A stretch of DNA of 64,000 nt from Erinaceus europaeus (taxonomy: Eukaryota; Chordata; Mammalia; Eulipotyphla; Erinaceidae): positions 69,625,357-69,689,356 of the forward strand of contig NC_080175.1 of NCBI RefSeq assembly GCF_950295315.1, written 5' to 3'. The position numbers and the translations under genes are program-made. A model generated the notes under the pieces. It was not told the origin of the DNA, did not search any database, and worked only from the letters and a program-made list of their open reading frames with translations. The first letter of the stretch is position 1; every line of letters starts with the position of its first letter. Below, piece by piece: positions 32,570-44,799 of this stretch.

Positions 32570-32790
32570 TCAGAAAGTTATTCTTCTTATTATTATTATC
32601 ATTATTAGATAGAGACAGCCAGAAATCGAGAAGGTAGGGGGAGATATAGAGGGATAGAGGAGAGACACCTACAGCATTACTTCACCACTCAGAAAGCTTT
32701 CCCCACGCAGGTAGGGACTGGGGGTTCAAACCCTGGTCCTTGAGTTTTGTAACATGTTGGGTCAATCAGGTGCACCACCATCCAGCCTCC
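32570..32790 (-). mobile_element. SINE B copy, minus strand
   Basis: GATAGAGACAGCCAGAAATCGAG, AGACACCTACAGCATTACTTC and CAATCAGGTGCACCACCATCC are reversed SINE B. Confidence 0.88.
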
Positions 32791-33565
32791 AAACCAAATA
32801 TTGTTGGTACCCCTGGGTCCTTCAGGCATTGATTGCAGACACCTTTGTGTAACTCAGGAAAAGATGCCCCATGCAGGTCGACTTCACCACAACAACATGG
32901 TCTATATATGGGCAATCTTGTTAACACCTGGAAGAAGCAGTTAAGACACACCTGAAAGCCACTTTTTTAGATTAACACCCCCCCCCCATTCTCAGCATGC
33001 TGCATAACGTTGTTTCCTTTGGCATGAAATATGGAGATAAGCCTAAAGAGCAAATTCTAATCTGTAGGACTTACAACATTGCTTCTGTTATAATTAACTT
33101 TATTCAAATAAATTGCAAATTAAACTACTATAACTTGGCTCCAATCAACAAATACCCATATCCATTATGTATCTATGCATTTATGTAAGAGCTGGAGAAT
33201 GTTTCTGTACCACACAGACTCAAAAGAATTGACTTATCTTGCCTGGAGAGTAAAGATTTTCTTTGAATAGCCTGCCAGAGGAACACGCCAGATGTTTTCC
33301 ATCTTCTCTAAGAGCAGAAGGAATGGAAACTTGCTAGACCTAAGAAGATTTTTGAGCTATGAGAAATTCCTAACAGAAAGAAAAACAAAATAAGTTTATA
33401 AGGGAACTCCTCCCGACCCCCAAATGCTCTCTTTCTCTCCAGGTTGATTGAAACTTAAGAGAAAGAATGAAGGTTTTATTGCTTCAGATTTTCACATCTA
33501 GGTTTTTTCTTCCCTCTGAAAATGTAAAATACTTTGGTAGGAAAAAATTAATATTTTGACTGCAA
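32791..33565. other. Intronic spacer, no feature recognised
   Basis: No repeat shared with the window and no coding signal. The left edge (TGTTGGTACCCC) resembles an LTR start, but no matching end or second copy was found. Confidence 0.4.
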
Positions 33566-33571
33566 GAAAAA

Positions 33572-33885
33572 TGGGGACAAGGGGATGAGTGGGCAGCAGA
33601 TTAAGCGCATATGGTCACCAAGCACAAGAACCTGTGTAAGGATCCCAGTTGGAGTCCCCAGCTCCCCCCCACCTTAGGGAGGGTCACTTCACTGGTGGTG
33701 AAGCAGGTCTGCAGGTGTCTTTCTCTCCACCTCTCTGTCTTCCCCTCAGCTTTCAATGTCTCTCTATCCTATCCAATAACAACAATAATGACAACAAAGG
33801 CATCAAAAATGGAAAAAAATGGCCTCCAGGAGCAGTGAATTCATAGTGCAGGCACAGAGCACCAAAGATAACCCTGGAGGCAAAA
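33572..33885 (+). mobile_element. SINE A copy, long form
   Basis: It reads GGGGACAAGGGGATGAGTGGG, CAGATTAAGCGCATATGG and GCAGGTCTGCAGGTGTC. The 3' module GGCCTCCAGGAGCAGTGAAT..AACCCTGGAGGC and an AAATAAATAAAT tail follow. Confidence 0.92.
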
Positions 33886-33926
33886 ATAAATAAATAAATT
33901 GATTAATTGATTAAATTTTAAAAATT

Positions 33927-34175
33927 GGGGTGCAGGATGTAGTGCAGCAAGTTAAGCACACATGGTGCAAAAACACACTTCGGCCATGTGTATCTGGATT
34001 CAAGATCTGGGTTCCAGCCCCTGCTCCCCACCTGCAACGGAGAGTTGCTTCACAGGTGGTGAAGCAGGTCTGCAGGTGTCTATCTTTCTCTCCCCCTCTC
34101 TGTCTTCCTCTCCTTTCTCCATTTCTCTGTCCTATCCAACAACAACAATAGCAATAACAACAAAACCCTGGAGAC
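33927..34175 (+). mobile_element. SINE A copy, adjacent to the previous one
   Basis: It reads GGGGTGCAGGATGTAGTGCAGC, AAGTTAAGCACACATGGTGC and CAACAACAACAATAGCAATAAC. It has the same orientation as its neighbour and lies 42 bp away. Confidence 0.9.
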
Positions 34176-34192
34176 AAGAAAAAAAAGACCTA

Positions 34193-34475
34193 ATGAGCGC
34201 TAGGGAGATAGCAGCATAATGTTCATGCAAAAGACTTTCACGCCATGGTGAGGGAGGTGATGCAGTGGATAAATCATTGGACTCTCAAGCATGACGTTCT
34301 GAGTTCAATCTCTGGCAGCATATGTACCAGAGTATGTCTGGTTTTCTCTCTCTCACTCTCCCTCCTCATCTTTCTCATTAATAAATCAAAAAATAAAAAA
34401 ATACTTTAATGCCTGAGGCTCAGAGGTCCCAAAGTTGAGCATTGTTCTGGCATCTCTTTCTCTCTTATTAAAATA
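34193..34475 (+). mobile_element. SINE C interrupted by SINE E
   Basis: SINE C starts with GCGCTAGGGAGATAGCAGCATAATG, stops at CTTTCACGCC, and resumes at 34404 with CTTTAATGCCTGAGGCTCAGAGG. Between them a SINE E (GTGATGCAGTGGATAAATCATTGG..TGTACCAGAGTATG..ATTAATAAATC) fills about 34243-34402. The repeated ACTTTMAYGCC is its target duplication. Confidence 0.82.
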
Positions 34476-34691
34476 AATGACAATTAATGAAATTAATTTC
34501 TGTAGGCTGCATACAGTCATTTTTATGGTTGGGTAACTGATTTTTGCCTTCTCTAAAATAGTTAAGAATTAATGAATGTTTATGCAAAGTACACTGTAGA
34601 TATTTTCCTATACAAAATTTTCCTACAATAATCCTATAACAAAAACACTAATCCAGGGGTCTGGGTGGTGTCCTACTCAAGCTTACACTTT

Positions 34692-37365
34692 TTTTTTTAA
34701 ATAATAAGCATCTGTTTTTTAATATGCGTAGCACACATTCAATGCTCATGATGCCATGTTTAACATTCAACAGTAAATACAATAGTTTGTATATGCATAA
34801 CATTTCCAAGTTTTCCATATAACAATACAACCCCCACTAGGTCCTCTGTCATCCTTTTTGGACCTGTATTCTCCCCCACACCCACTCCAGAGTCTTGTGC
34901 TTTGGTGCACTACGCCAATTTCAGTTCAGGGTCTACTTGTGTTTTCCCTTCTGATTTTTTTTTTAACTTCTGCCTCAGAGTGAGATCATCCCATATTCAT
35001 CCTTCTGTTTCTGACTTATTTCACTTAACATGATTTGCTCAAGCTCCATCCAAGATGGGCTAAAAACGGTGAAGTCACCATTTTTAATAGCTGAGTAGTA
35101 TTCCATTGTGTATATTTACCACAATTTGCTCAGCCACTCATCTGTTATTGGACACCTGGGTTGCTTCCAGGTTTTGGCTACTACAAATTGTGCTGCTAAG
35201 AACGTATGTGTACACAGATCTTTTTGGATGGTTGTGTTAGGTTCCTTAGGATATATCCCCAGGAGAGGAATTGCAGGATCATAGGGTAGGTCCATTTCTA
35301 GCCTTCTGAGAGATCTGCAGACTGTTCTCCACAGAGGTTGGACCAATTGACATTCCCACCAGCAGTGCAGGAGGGTTCCTTTGACCCCACAACCTCTGCA
35401 GCATTTGCTGCTGCTACCTTTTCTGATGTGTGACATTCTCACAGGAGAGAAGTGGTATCTCACTGTTGTCTTTATTTGCACTTCTCTGAAAATCAAAGAC
35501 TTGGAGCATTTTTTCACATGTTTCTAGGCCTTTTGGATCTCCTCTGTGGTGAATATTTTGTCCATGTCCTCTCCCCATTTTTGGATGGGGTTATTTGTTT
35601 TCTTATTGTCGAGTTTGGCAAGCTCTTTATATATTTTGGTTATTAGCCTCTTGTCTGATGTATGACATGTAAAGATCTTCTTTCATTCTGCAAGGGGTCT
35701 CTTGGTTTGGGTAATGATTTCTTTTGCTGTGAAGAAGCTTTTTAATTTGATTTAGTCCCATAGTTTTATGCTTCCCTTAGTCTTCTTTGTAATTGAATTT
35801 GTTTTATTGAAGATGTCTTTGAAATTTATGCAGAAAAGAGTTCTGCCAATATTTTCCTCTAAGTATCTGATAGTTTCTGGTCTAACATTCAAGTCCTTGA
35901 TCCACTCGGAATTTACTTTTGTATTTGGTGAAATATAGTGGTTCAGTTTCATTCTTCTGCATGTTTCAACTCATTTTTTCCAACACCATGTGTTGAAGAG
36001 ACTCTCCTTTACCCATTGAATAGTCTGGGAACCTTTGTCAAAGATTAGATGTCCATAGGTCTGGGGGCTTACTTCTGGGCTCTCAATTCTATTCCACAGG
36101 TCAGTGTGTCTATTCATGTTCTAGTACCAAGCAGTTTTGATTACAGTGGCCCTATAATTCAATTTGAGATCTGGGAGTATGATGCCTCTAGTTCTGTTCT
36201 TTCTTCTCAAGATTGTTTTGACAATTCTAGATCTTTTCTAGTTCTAGAGAAACATTTGTAGCATTTGTTCTTTTCTCCTAAAAATGTGGTTGGGATATTG
36301 ATGGGGATAGCTTTAAATTTGTTTATGTCTCTGGGTAGTATATTCATTTTGATGATGTTAATTCTTCCAACCCATGAACATGGAATATCTTTCCATTTCT
36401 TTGTGTCCTTTTCAATTTCCTTGATTAGTGACTCATAATTTTCAGTATACAACTCTTTCACTTTGGTTAGGTTTATTCCAAGATATTTTATTGTTTTTGT
36501 TGCTATAGTAAAAGGAATTGATTTCTGGATTTCAACTTCTTCTAACTTGGTGTTTGCATACAGGAATGCCATTGACTTTTGAATGCTAATTTTGCAGCCT
36601 TTAAAGAAGAACTAATACCTCTACTTTTAAACCTTTAAAGAAAAACTAATACCTCTACTTTTAAAAGTCTGTCAAAAGATTGAAGACACTGGAATACTCC
36701 CAGCTTCTATGAAGCCAACATCACTTTGATACCAAAAGCAGACAGGGACACAACCAAAAAAGAAAACTACAGACCAATATCTCTGATGGACATAGATGCT
36801 TAACTATTGAACAAAATTCTAGCCAACCGCATACAGCAGTATATTAAAAAGATTGTTCATCATGAGCAAGTGGGCTTTATCCCAGGCATGCAAGGTTGCT
36901 TTAATATATGTAAATCAATCAATGTGATCCACCACATCAATAAAAGCAAGACCAAAAATCACATGGTCATATCAATAGATGCAGAGAAAACCTTTGACAA
37001 AATACAACGCCCTTTTATTATCAAAACACTACAAAAAATGGGAATAGATGGAAAATTCCTGAAGATAGTGGAGTCTATATATAGCAAACCTACAGCCAAC
37101 ATCATACTCAATGGTGAAAAACTGGAAGCATTTCCCCTCATATCAGGTACTAGACAGGGATGCCCACTATCACCATAATTATTCAACATAGTGTTGGAAG
37201 TTCTTGCCATAGCAATCGCAGAAGAAGGAATTACAGGGATAGAGATTGGAAGAGAAGAAGTCAAACTCTCCCTATTTGCAGATGACATGATAGTATACAT
37301 AGAGAAAACCTAAGGAATCCAGAAAGAAGCTTTTGGAAATCATTAGGCAATACAGTAAGGTGTCA
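34692..37365 (-). mobile_element. L1 with 5' inversion (twin priming)
   Basis: From 34692 to 36597 the L1 3' part reads on the minus strand: 3' UTR, ORF2 C-terminus with the [20 protein letters not shown] stretch at 35340-35410, and back to the [16 protein letters not shown] segment. From about 36600 to 37365 the upstream ORF2 part reads on the + strand ([35 protein letters not shown]). The two halves are contiguous in L1 order: the + part ends AAGGTGTCA, the minus part begins GGCTGCAAAATTAGC. CAAGCT(T/C)ACACTTT flanks the whole at 34678-34691 and 37364-37377. ORF2 is broken by the inversion and is inactive. Confidence 0.95.
36598..36665. repeat. 34-bp tandem duplication at the L1 inversion junction
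   Basis: A CCTTTAAAGAAGAACTAATA..CTTTTAAA unit occurs twice in a row (36598-36631 and 36632-36665) with one difference (AGAAG/AAAAA region). A normal L1 has one. Confidence 0.9.
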
Positions 37366-37619
37366 AGCTCACACTTTACAGTACACAAGGATCCATGTTC
37401 AACCTCTGCTCCCCATCGGCAAAGCAGGAAGCTTTATGAGTTGTAAAGCAGGTTTGCAATGGTCTGTCTCTCTCTCTCCTTCTCTATTTTCCTACCCCTC
37501 TCAAATTCTCCTTGTCATATCCAAAAATGAAAAGAAAATATGATTACCAGGAGCTGTGGGTCTATAATGCCAGCACCAAGCCTCAGTAATGATCCTGGAG
37601 GCAATAGAATAAGCAAGCA

Positions 37620-38020
37620 AAAAATAATAACACTATTCCATAGAGAAAAACTGGTTTAAGACAATAAAAGGTAGGATCAACGTATCTAGTTGTTTGAGTA
37701 GAGAAATACACAGCCTCTTTCTTAACTTTTACCAGCATTGAAGTAGAAGACAGGAAGTCTGGGGTTCTAGCCATCTCTGGCAGTTTACATTCCCTCCTTG
37801 ATCCTGTTTTCTTCCCTGGGAAAGAAAATACCTTCTATGAATACTCCTTCCAGTCCTTGATAGTCCTTCCACTTTTTGACAAGAATTCCTTAAAACCTTA
37901 GCGTGTTCAAAGGTTATTGTACATCGAAATCACCTGAGAATTTTTTAAACTGCTTATTAGACACCCAGGATTTATGCTCCTTCCCTCCAGAAATTCTGAT
38001 GCAGGAGGTAGAGTCTGAAG
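37620..38020. other. Intronic spacer, no feature recognised
   Basis: No recognised element. Confidence 0.45.
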
Positions 38021-38024
38021 AATT

Positions 38025-38160
38025 TTTTCTTTCTTTCTGTTTTTCACAATACCACTGCTTAGCTCTGGCTTATAATGGTGACAGGGATGGAGCCTTGGAC
38101 CTTTGGTGCTTCAGGCATAAAAGCTTGTCATGTAAACCTCTGTGCTTTTTCCAACTCCTG
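38025..38160 (-). mobile_element. SINE C copy, minus strand
   Basis: ACAATACCACTGCTTAGCTCTGG, ATGGAGCCTTGGACCTTTGG and GCTTCAGGCATAAAAGC are the reversed family, moderately diverged. Confidence 0.8.
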
Positions 38161-39830
38161 AAGAATATTTTTCAGATATGCCCTAATGTAATTATAGGAA
38201 AGTTATGAATATAGTCAGGAAACATTAGAATAAAACCTAACATACAGGAGATCAGGGAGTATACCTTACTAGAGTTTATTGAGTAACTAGTAGAGGGCCC
38301 AGCTAAGAGTTGCTGCTCAGCAAATTATCAGGTTATTCAATTTTCTTAAAGAAAGAAACAGTATTTTTAACAAAAATAAAGTGATCTCCATACAAATGCC
38401 TCCGTAGTTATAAATGGATGTGAAACTGCTCTTTCAAGTGAGCATCCAGATGCATCCCCACCTCAACATATCTCCTTTCCTATCCCCAATGTAAAAGAAA
38501 TAAGATGAAATTCAGTGCTTGTGCACCTTTTGCTAAATGACAATATACAGCATGCTCTTTTTCGTTATTCTGAAAAAGGACTAACTCTTTACTTTAAAGT
38601 GCTAGAAAATCAAGCTGTCATTTCAACCCACAGCAGCTGTCTTGCAGCACCTCTGCCAAATGTCACCTTCCACTCTAGGGCTTGATTCTGCTTCTGGATC
38701 TGGGGGAGGAGGATGCCTTGCTGCACAGCTTCTAACATCAGTCTCGGTGCCTGCAAGTCTCAGATTCCTTCTCTTTTTTCACCTCATGTATATCAATACA
38801 GAGATTAGTTTCACTTTTTTTTTTTTTTCTTGAATGGCTAATCACTTGGCAGCCAACAACCAACTATGGCACCACAGGTCAAAGCAGCTAAAAAGGACAG
38901 TGACTTCAAGCTGAAAACTATAATGCTCAGTGAAAATTTCACCCTGATGGGACCTGAGACTTGTCATCCAGACGTGAAAAATTTATTTTCAATTACAAAT
39001 CTGAGCATAATGTGAGGGGACCCTGAGGGAGATTCAGATCACTGCCTCTTCGAAATTGACCTTCTACTATTGTGTCAATATTTCCCCCCCTCGATTGAAC
39101 AGCATCCAATGACCCACTGAACTCTAGATCCATATTAACTTCTGTAGGAATTGCTGGACTAGGAGATCTTTTGAAACATTCCTCTAACTGAAGGCCAAGT
39201 TATGTGAATACATTTCCTCCTTGGTGATCCTTTGCTGGCTAACGGGGCAATGCATTTGGGGCTTCAGGCGATCAATCCTTCCAGTGGGTAGCAGAGACCA
39301 AAGTCACCATGTAACTCAGTATTCAGTAGAATAGAAAAGAACAAAAAAAATTCAAGTTGTCAATATTGAGTAGACTTATTGTTAACATCTCATTAAGAGC
39401 TATCAGATATCCCTTTGGCACTAGTAAATAGGATTATCTGAAGCTAAAAGCAGGTACTGCTACACAGGTTGCTGAAATTAGTGCTTTGCCTCAGGATATT
39501 CTGAATCCCTGTTCCCATGTCTTTATTATACTTAGAAGCTACTCTAAAGTATATACCATATGGTCCAAACCTGGGGTTCAGGGTCTTTTTGTTTAAGAAG
39601 CAGTTGTTGAGACATTCTAGGAAACGTTGGATTTTTTTTCCCCAAAAAAACATCAGTGTAATTTAAAATTTAGAGGGGAGAAATTTTGATTATCACTCAA
39701 GTTTTGTCAGAGATCTGATTACTGGGAAATAGCTTAGCGCAACTTCCTTTTTATGGCAGCTTTCATGATTTCTCACCTGAGACATTTATTTCACTCCATC
39801 TACTTCTAGACCACTTGTTGGAGAATACAT
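38161..39830. other. Repeat-free spacer of 1.7 kb
   Basis: No retroelement recognised. The part at 38620-39120 has higher GC than the rest and contains no long open frame. It could be conserved non-coding DNA, which was not tested. Confidence 0.4.
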
Positions 39831-39831
39831 G

Positions 39832-40040
39832 CGTGGAGGCTGACCTCAGTCCATTGAGTGCACACATTATCATACTCAAGGACCTGGGTTCAAGCCTCTA
39901 CTCCCTACCAGTAGGTGGGGAGGAAGCTTCACCAGTGATGAAACAGTGTTAGAATTCTCTCTCCCTCTCTCTCTCTCCTCTCTCTCCTTCCACCACCCCC
40001 TGATTTCTCTCTGTCCCATCAAATAAAATGGAATAATGGA
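39832..40040 (+). mobile_element. SINE B copy
   Basis: It reads GTGGAGGCTGACCTCAGTCC, CATTATCATACTCAAGGACC and CACCAGTGATGAAACAGTG. A CT run and TGTCCCATCAAATAAAATGG follow, with a short (AT)n at 40040-40058. Confidence 0.82.
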
Positions 40041-40149
40041 ATATATATATATATATATGACAGTACAGTGAGGCAAGACTTCAGGGGAAGACATGCACAG
40101 AGATTGGGTGCTAAATTTTTGAGTTTTTGGTTCCCTATCTTTTGCAGTT

Positions 40150-40350
40150 TTTTTTAAATTTATTTTTTAAGTATTTTATTCACTTTATTTTAATGAGAGA
40201 GAGAGAGAGATACAGAAAGATACAGAGAGGGAGAGAGACCACAGCACTGCTTAGCTCTCACTTACAGTGGGGGTAGGGATTGAACCTGGGACTTCTGAGC
40301 CTCAGGCTGGAAAGTCATTTGCATAACCATTATCCTGTCTCCTCAGCCCT
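40150..40350 (-). mobile_element. SINE C copy, minus strand
   Basis: TTTATTTTAATGAGAGAGAG, GACCACAGCACTGCTTAGCTC, GATTGAACCTGGGACTTCTG and GCATAACCATTATCCTGTC match reversed SINE C. Confidence 0.9.
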
Positions 40351-41182
40351 CTTTTGCAGTTTTCAAAGTGCATTTGAAGCATTCAAGGAAAAAGCTACTC
40401 CCCCTACTTCCCCATTGTCCTTCTTTTATTCTAGTGGCATTATCTATATTTCCCATAGCACCAGGATCTTTCCATAATCCACAAACCTTAAGTAAAATTA
40501 AAAAGTATTTTTTAGTTAGGATGACATAGGTTTTTTTTTTTTTTTGTCTGATTTAATTTGGTGTGAGGAGATGGCATTTCTGTCAGTGGTGTTGATGATG
40601 TTATAGCATTGTTCCATGTTAGTGGTTTTACCCCATTGTAAAACCACTTTATTGAATGACTTTATTGTAAAACTCCTTACTCCCCTACAAATGAGATATC
40701 CATATCTCCCAAATTCAGGAATGGACTTCAGTTTCTGTTTTGTATAATCACTAAAACTATTTGTGATTTTTATAATTACTTTTTATAATCTTAACTTATA
40801 TTTACTAAGTTGCTTTGCAAATTTAGTTAAATTTATTGCTAACAATTTCTATATTGCTTTATGTATTAAAAATCCATTAAAATGTAACTAAGATAAATTC
40901 AAGGACCTCATCTACTATTTAAAGATTTCTTGAAAAAAAATGATATTTTTATTGTACTAACATGATAAAAGTTATGTTCTATGGTAGCAAGAGCATGTTC
41001 AAGTGATACAGGAGTTTTCCTGGAGAGGCTCCCACTGGACAAGTATGGGACAAATTAAATATCTAAATAAAGAGTAAAAGATTATAACCCTGAGAACAAA
41101 CTGAGTCCATACTCATATGGAGTGAATGAATAAATGAATGGGAAGTGAAAATACATTTTTACATACAATTTCAACTAGTAAT
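40351..41182. other. Intronic spacer, no feature recognised
   Basis: AT-rich, no recognised element. Confidence 0.45.
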
Positions 41183-41195
41183 AAAACTGTTGCAG

Positions 41196-41423
41196 GGAGT
41201 CCGGCGGTAGCGCAGAGGGTTAAGCTCACGTGGCGCAAAGCACAAGGACCAGTTAGGGTCCCAGTTGGAGCCCCTGGCTCCCCACCTGCAGGGGAGTCGC
41301 TTCACAGGTGGTGAAGCAGGTCTGCAGGCATCTCTCTTCCTCTCTATCTCCCCCTTCTCTCTCAATTTCTCTCTGTCTCTATCCAATAACAAATAAAAAA
41401 ACATAAAAGACGTGTCATAAAAA
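41196..41423 (+). mobile_element. SINE A copy with different 3' end and 13-bp target duplication
   Basis: The head GGAGTCCGGCGGTAGCGCAGAG and body match SINE A, but the 3' end is CTGTCTCTATCCAATAACAAAT, SINE B-like. AAAACTGTTGCAG occurs at 41183-41195 and 41424-41436. It may be an A/B hybrid subfamily. Confidence 0.93.
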
Positions 41424-41644
41424 AAAACTGTTGCAGAAATTACAGACCAGCAAGAACCAAGCAGCACTCAGAAAGAAGAAATAATAGGTTGACGGAAGAG
41501 AGGGAAGGAGGAAGACATTAGTACGTGAAAAATTGTGACAGAATAGCAGGTGTATGGCATTTATGGTATTATTACTGAAATGATATTGCAATACTAAATG
41601 CATTCTAGAATAAAAAGTTTTTTAAGAAATCAAATTATCTCTTA

Positions 41645-41862
41645 TTAGTATTATTTCAGTTTTTTAAACTTTAAAGGACAGAGAGAAATTGAAAGAGAAG
41701 GGGCATAGAGAAGGAGAGAGACAGAGAGAGACAGGGGCACCTGCAGTGTTGCTTCATTACTTGTGAAGCTTTACCACTGCAGGTGGGCACCAGGGGCTTG
41801 AAGCTGCGTCCTTAGGCATCATAATAAGTGCTTTTGACAAGGTGTGCCACTGTCCAGCCCCA
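41645..41862 (-). mobile_element. SINE B copy, minus strand
   Basis: GACAGAGAGAAATTGAAAGAG, GGCACCTGCAGTGTTGCTTC and GTGTGCCACTGTCCAGCCCC are the reversed family. Confidence 0.88.
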
Positions 41863-41879
41863 GGTTTTATAATTTTTTA

Positions 41880-42170
41880 CTTATTTTTGGTTTTTATTTT
41901 ATTTGTTTATTTTTGCCACCAGGGTTATCACTGGGGCTTAATGCCTCCCTGACAAACCCACCCCTCCCTGTGGCAAATTTTTTCCTCTTTATTTTTTCTC
42001 CTTCTGATATAAATGACAAGAGAGAGAGAGACAGAGACAGAGACCTGCAGCACTGCTCCGCTACTTGCAAAATTTCCCCTCTGTGTATGGCGATCAGGGG
42101 CTAGAACCAGGTCCCTCAAGTATGATAATGTGTGTACTCTACAGGGTGTCCCTCTACCTCACCCCCAAAT
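41880..42170 (-). mobile_element. SINE, long form, minus strand
   Basis: GCCACCAGGGTTATCACTGGGG is the reversed 3' module. GACCTGCAGCACTGCTCCGC and CTACAGGGTGTCCCTCTACC are the reversed body and head. It lies directly after the previous SINE in the same orientation. Confidence 0.82.
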
Positions 42171-42778
42171 TGCTTCTAACAGAGCTGAGAAACAACAAAG
42201 ATAACTGTCAAGTAATTCAAAACCTCACTATTGTACCTTAAAAATTCCTATGGTATGAGGAATAAAATAAGCAAATTAACCTTTTTGGAATAGACATTTC
42301 AGGACAAGTCTAGTGCTCCTTTTCCACTGCTGGTTGGGGAGTCTCAAATGTTTTGAAAACTTGATGTTATTAAGCCACTAGCTTGTGCTTGCCTTTTGGT
42401 CCACCTGGCTTCTTCCAGGTGGACCCTACACAGTGCTGCTCTGTTTCCTCTCCCTATCCACCTGTGAACACCCATTCTGGATATATATATACATTTCCCA
42501 GCTAAGAGGATTATCTCCTAATCCTTATCTTCATTGCTACCATCCAAAAAACAAAACAAACAAAAAAACAAAAAACGCAAGACACATACCTTTTTTTTTT
42601 TTATGTGACCTGGCTGTCATGTGAAAGGTTCCATGGCTGGTCTTTGTGTAGTTAACAGAATTATAATCTACTAATGACTATCTTTATTTAGAAAACTTTT
42701 ATAATGGCCAATTTGGGACAGGTACAATGAAGCATCCAGACAAGGGAAGATAAAGGTAAATTATAAAAGGCAAAGTGA
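42171..42778. other. Intronic spacer, no feature recognised
   Basis: Only (AAAC)n and T runs near 42548-42602 stand out. Confidence 0.45.
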
Positions 42779-42943
42779 GGGAGCTAGGCAGTGGCACACC
42801 TGATTAAGCGCACACATTACTATTCCCAAGGACCTGGGTTAGAGGCTCTGCTCTAACCTGTGACTGAGTTGATTAGAAAAACTGGATTACTTACTAGCAT
42901 ATGAAGGGGGAGAGGAAACAACACACACACACACACACACACA

Positions 42944-42980
<37 letters not shown>

Positions 42981-43275
42981 CCACTAGACTGTAAGAATGA
43001 TGAGGTGCAGAAGGGAGGCTTCAGGAGTGGTGAAGCAGGTTTGCAAGTGCCATGTTTTCTCCTTCCCTTTTCCTTTCCCCTTCTCCTCTCAATTTCTCTT
43101 AGACGGGGAAATAAAAGAAGAAGAAGAAGAAAAAAAAAAAAAAGAAAAGAGAGAGAGAGAAAGGGAAGAAGGAAAGAAGGAAGAAGAAAGGAAGGAAAAA
43201 TAGCTACCAAGGGTGATGGACTCATCATGCAGACACCAAGCCCCAGAGATAACCCTAGAGGCAAAAAAAATAAAA
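42779..43275 (+). mobile_element. SINE, long form, interrupted by a (CA)n stretch
   Basis: GGGAGCTAGGCAGTGGCACACC and CACACATTACTATTCCCAAGG form the head. About 140 bp of other sequence with a (CA)n array (42921-42979) follows. The body then resumes with GGAGGCTTCAGGAGTGGTGAAG, a purine run and the 3' module ATGGACTCATCATGCAGACACC..AACCCTAGAGGC. Confidence 0.78.
42921..42980. repeat. (CA)n microsatellite
   Basis: About 60 bp of CA pairs with one GACA interruption at 42943. Confidence 0.95.
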
Positions 43276-43279
43276 AAGA

Positions 43280-44079
43280 AAAGAAAGTGCAGGCCTGTAC
43301 TTACATATAAAACTCAGATTTAAAAATGGCAACATGTGCATTAGATAGTTGGAAATGTACGCATTTCACAATCCTCTTAAATTCCCGAAGATATAGAACT
43401 ATATAGTTCTCAAGGACATTTCTTATCTGCTAGATATTGTGGCTCACTAAATGGTATACTTTCAAGTAAATTATTCATTTAAAATACTAGACACATTAAT
43501 AAGGACAACTATAATAAGGACAACTATAAATGAACAATGTGATTTCTTTAAATATTGTTAGAAGGGTTATTTTCTACTTTTCCCTTCTTTGTGAGAGCAG
43601 TTATTCAGAAAGCACGGGGATTTTTGTCAGATGGATTTCAGGCTTGTGGTCCAGATTTAAATAGAGAAGGCAAGATATATACAAAGGCCTATTCCAGGGA
43701 ACATTGGATAAGCCTTACTTCACATGTAGACAAAAGCATGTGAATAGGAATGCTCTTAGTCTGGGCTGGAGAATAGAGGCACTAGTCAAGGGTCTGGTGC
43801 TATAGGTTCCTTTTCTTCCAGTTTTTTGAGTCACATAAAATGAAAACCAGGAACCTGTTTTGGAGCTAAACAAACCAACTTATGCCTGCCCCAGAAGAAA
43901 TTAGTTGAAAATAGTTCCATTTGAAGGAGTCACAAAATATTAAAATTGAATGTGATATTCATAGATCATCTTCTTTCTTTTGCCTTGAAAATGGTGAAAA
44001 TATTAGGAATTTGCCAACTGAAAACAGAGAAAGATCTATGGTTGTTATCTTTCTAAACACCTAGTCACCTTTTTCATGT

Positions 44080-44116
<37 letters not shown>

Positions 44117-44680
44117 GTGTCTCCTGTGTGTCTCTGTGCTCAGCTATATGGAATCAGAAGACTTAGAGAGCAACTCATTTTGTTCTTTCCAAAGACAAGC
44201 CCTTAAAAAGCATATTATTTCAAAAAACAAAATATTAAAATACCAAAATAGGAATTTTTGGAAATTCTATCAAGCTGCTTAATATTAGATAACTATCTCA
44301 TTTCAGAGCAAGTGTATTTTTTTCCCAGATGATACCTACAGAAAGAGAACTATTGACTTTACTCTTTGTTTTGTTGTTAAAGAATTTAGACAGTAACTCA
44401 AGAGAACACAACAGAAAGGCAGTTACTAGAAGTGATGGGTAATTAAATGGTATTATGTGTGTGACTTTTTCCCCTACACTGACTTCAAATTGTCCAGTCT
44501 GAAGTTTTAAAAAGTATTTTATGCATCTTGATTCAGGGAAGTAGAAAGAGAAAATCTTATCATATAAACATGAGGATTTTATTCAGACATCACAGTATTT
44601 CCTCGTTAAAGTAGTATGTTTTCTAAAATGTAAGCCTAGAGTCTAGGGAAAAATAAACAGCAGGCTTGTTTGCTAGGAAT
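43280..44680. other. Intronic spacer
   Basis: No recognised retroelement. A CT array lies at 44079-44117. Confidence 0.5.
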
Positions 44681-44684
44681 CTGG

Positions 44685-44795
44685 TGAAAGAGCAGCTAGT
44701 TAGAAGACAAAATGGTTGTGTATGAGATTGTGAGGCTCCAGGTTCAATCCTTGGCACTATCATAAGGTAGAAATAAACAGTGCTCTGGTTAAAGA
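44685..44795 (+). mobile_element. SINE C remnant
   Basis: AGAGCAGCTAGTTAGAAGAC, GTGAGGCTCCAGGTTCAATCC and AAACAGTGCTCTGG follow SINE C order with many changes. Confidence 0.6.
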
Positions 44796-44799
44796 AATA

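Larger units (their letters stand above)
34654..37612 (+). mobile_element. SINE A, long form, split by the inverted L1
   Basis: The head GGGGTCTGGGTGGTGTCC..CAAGCTTACACTTT lies left of the L1. The rest (ACAGTACACAAGGATCC..TCTGTCTCTCTCTCC..CCAGGAGCTGTGGGTC..GATCCTGGAGGC) lies right of it (37378-37612). The L1 target duplication marks the break. Confidence 0.85.

Noticed and set aside
32810..33420. Another LTR beginning TGTTGGTACCCC
   Set aside because: No matching end, target duplication, polyadenylation layout or second copy could be found.
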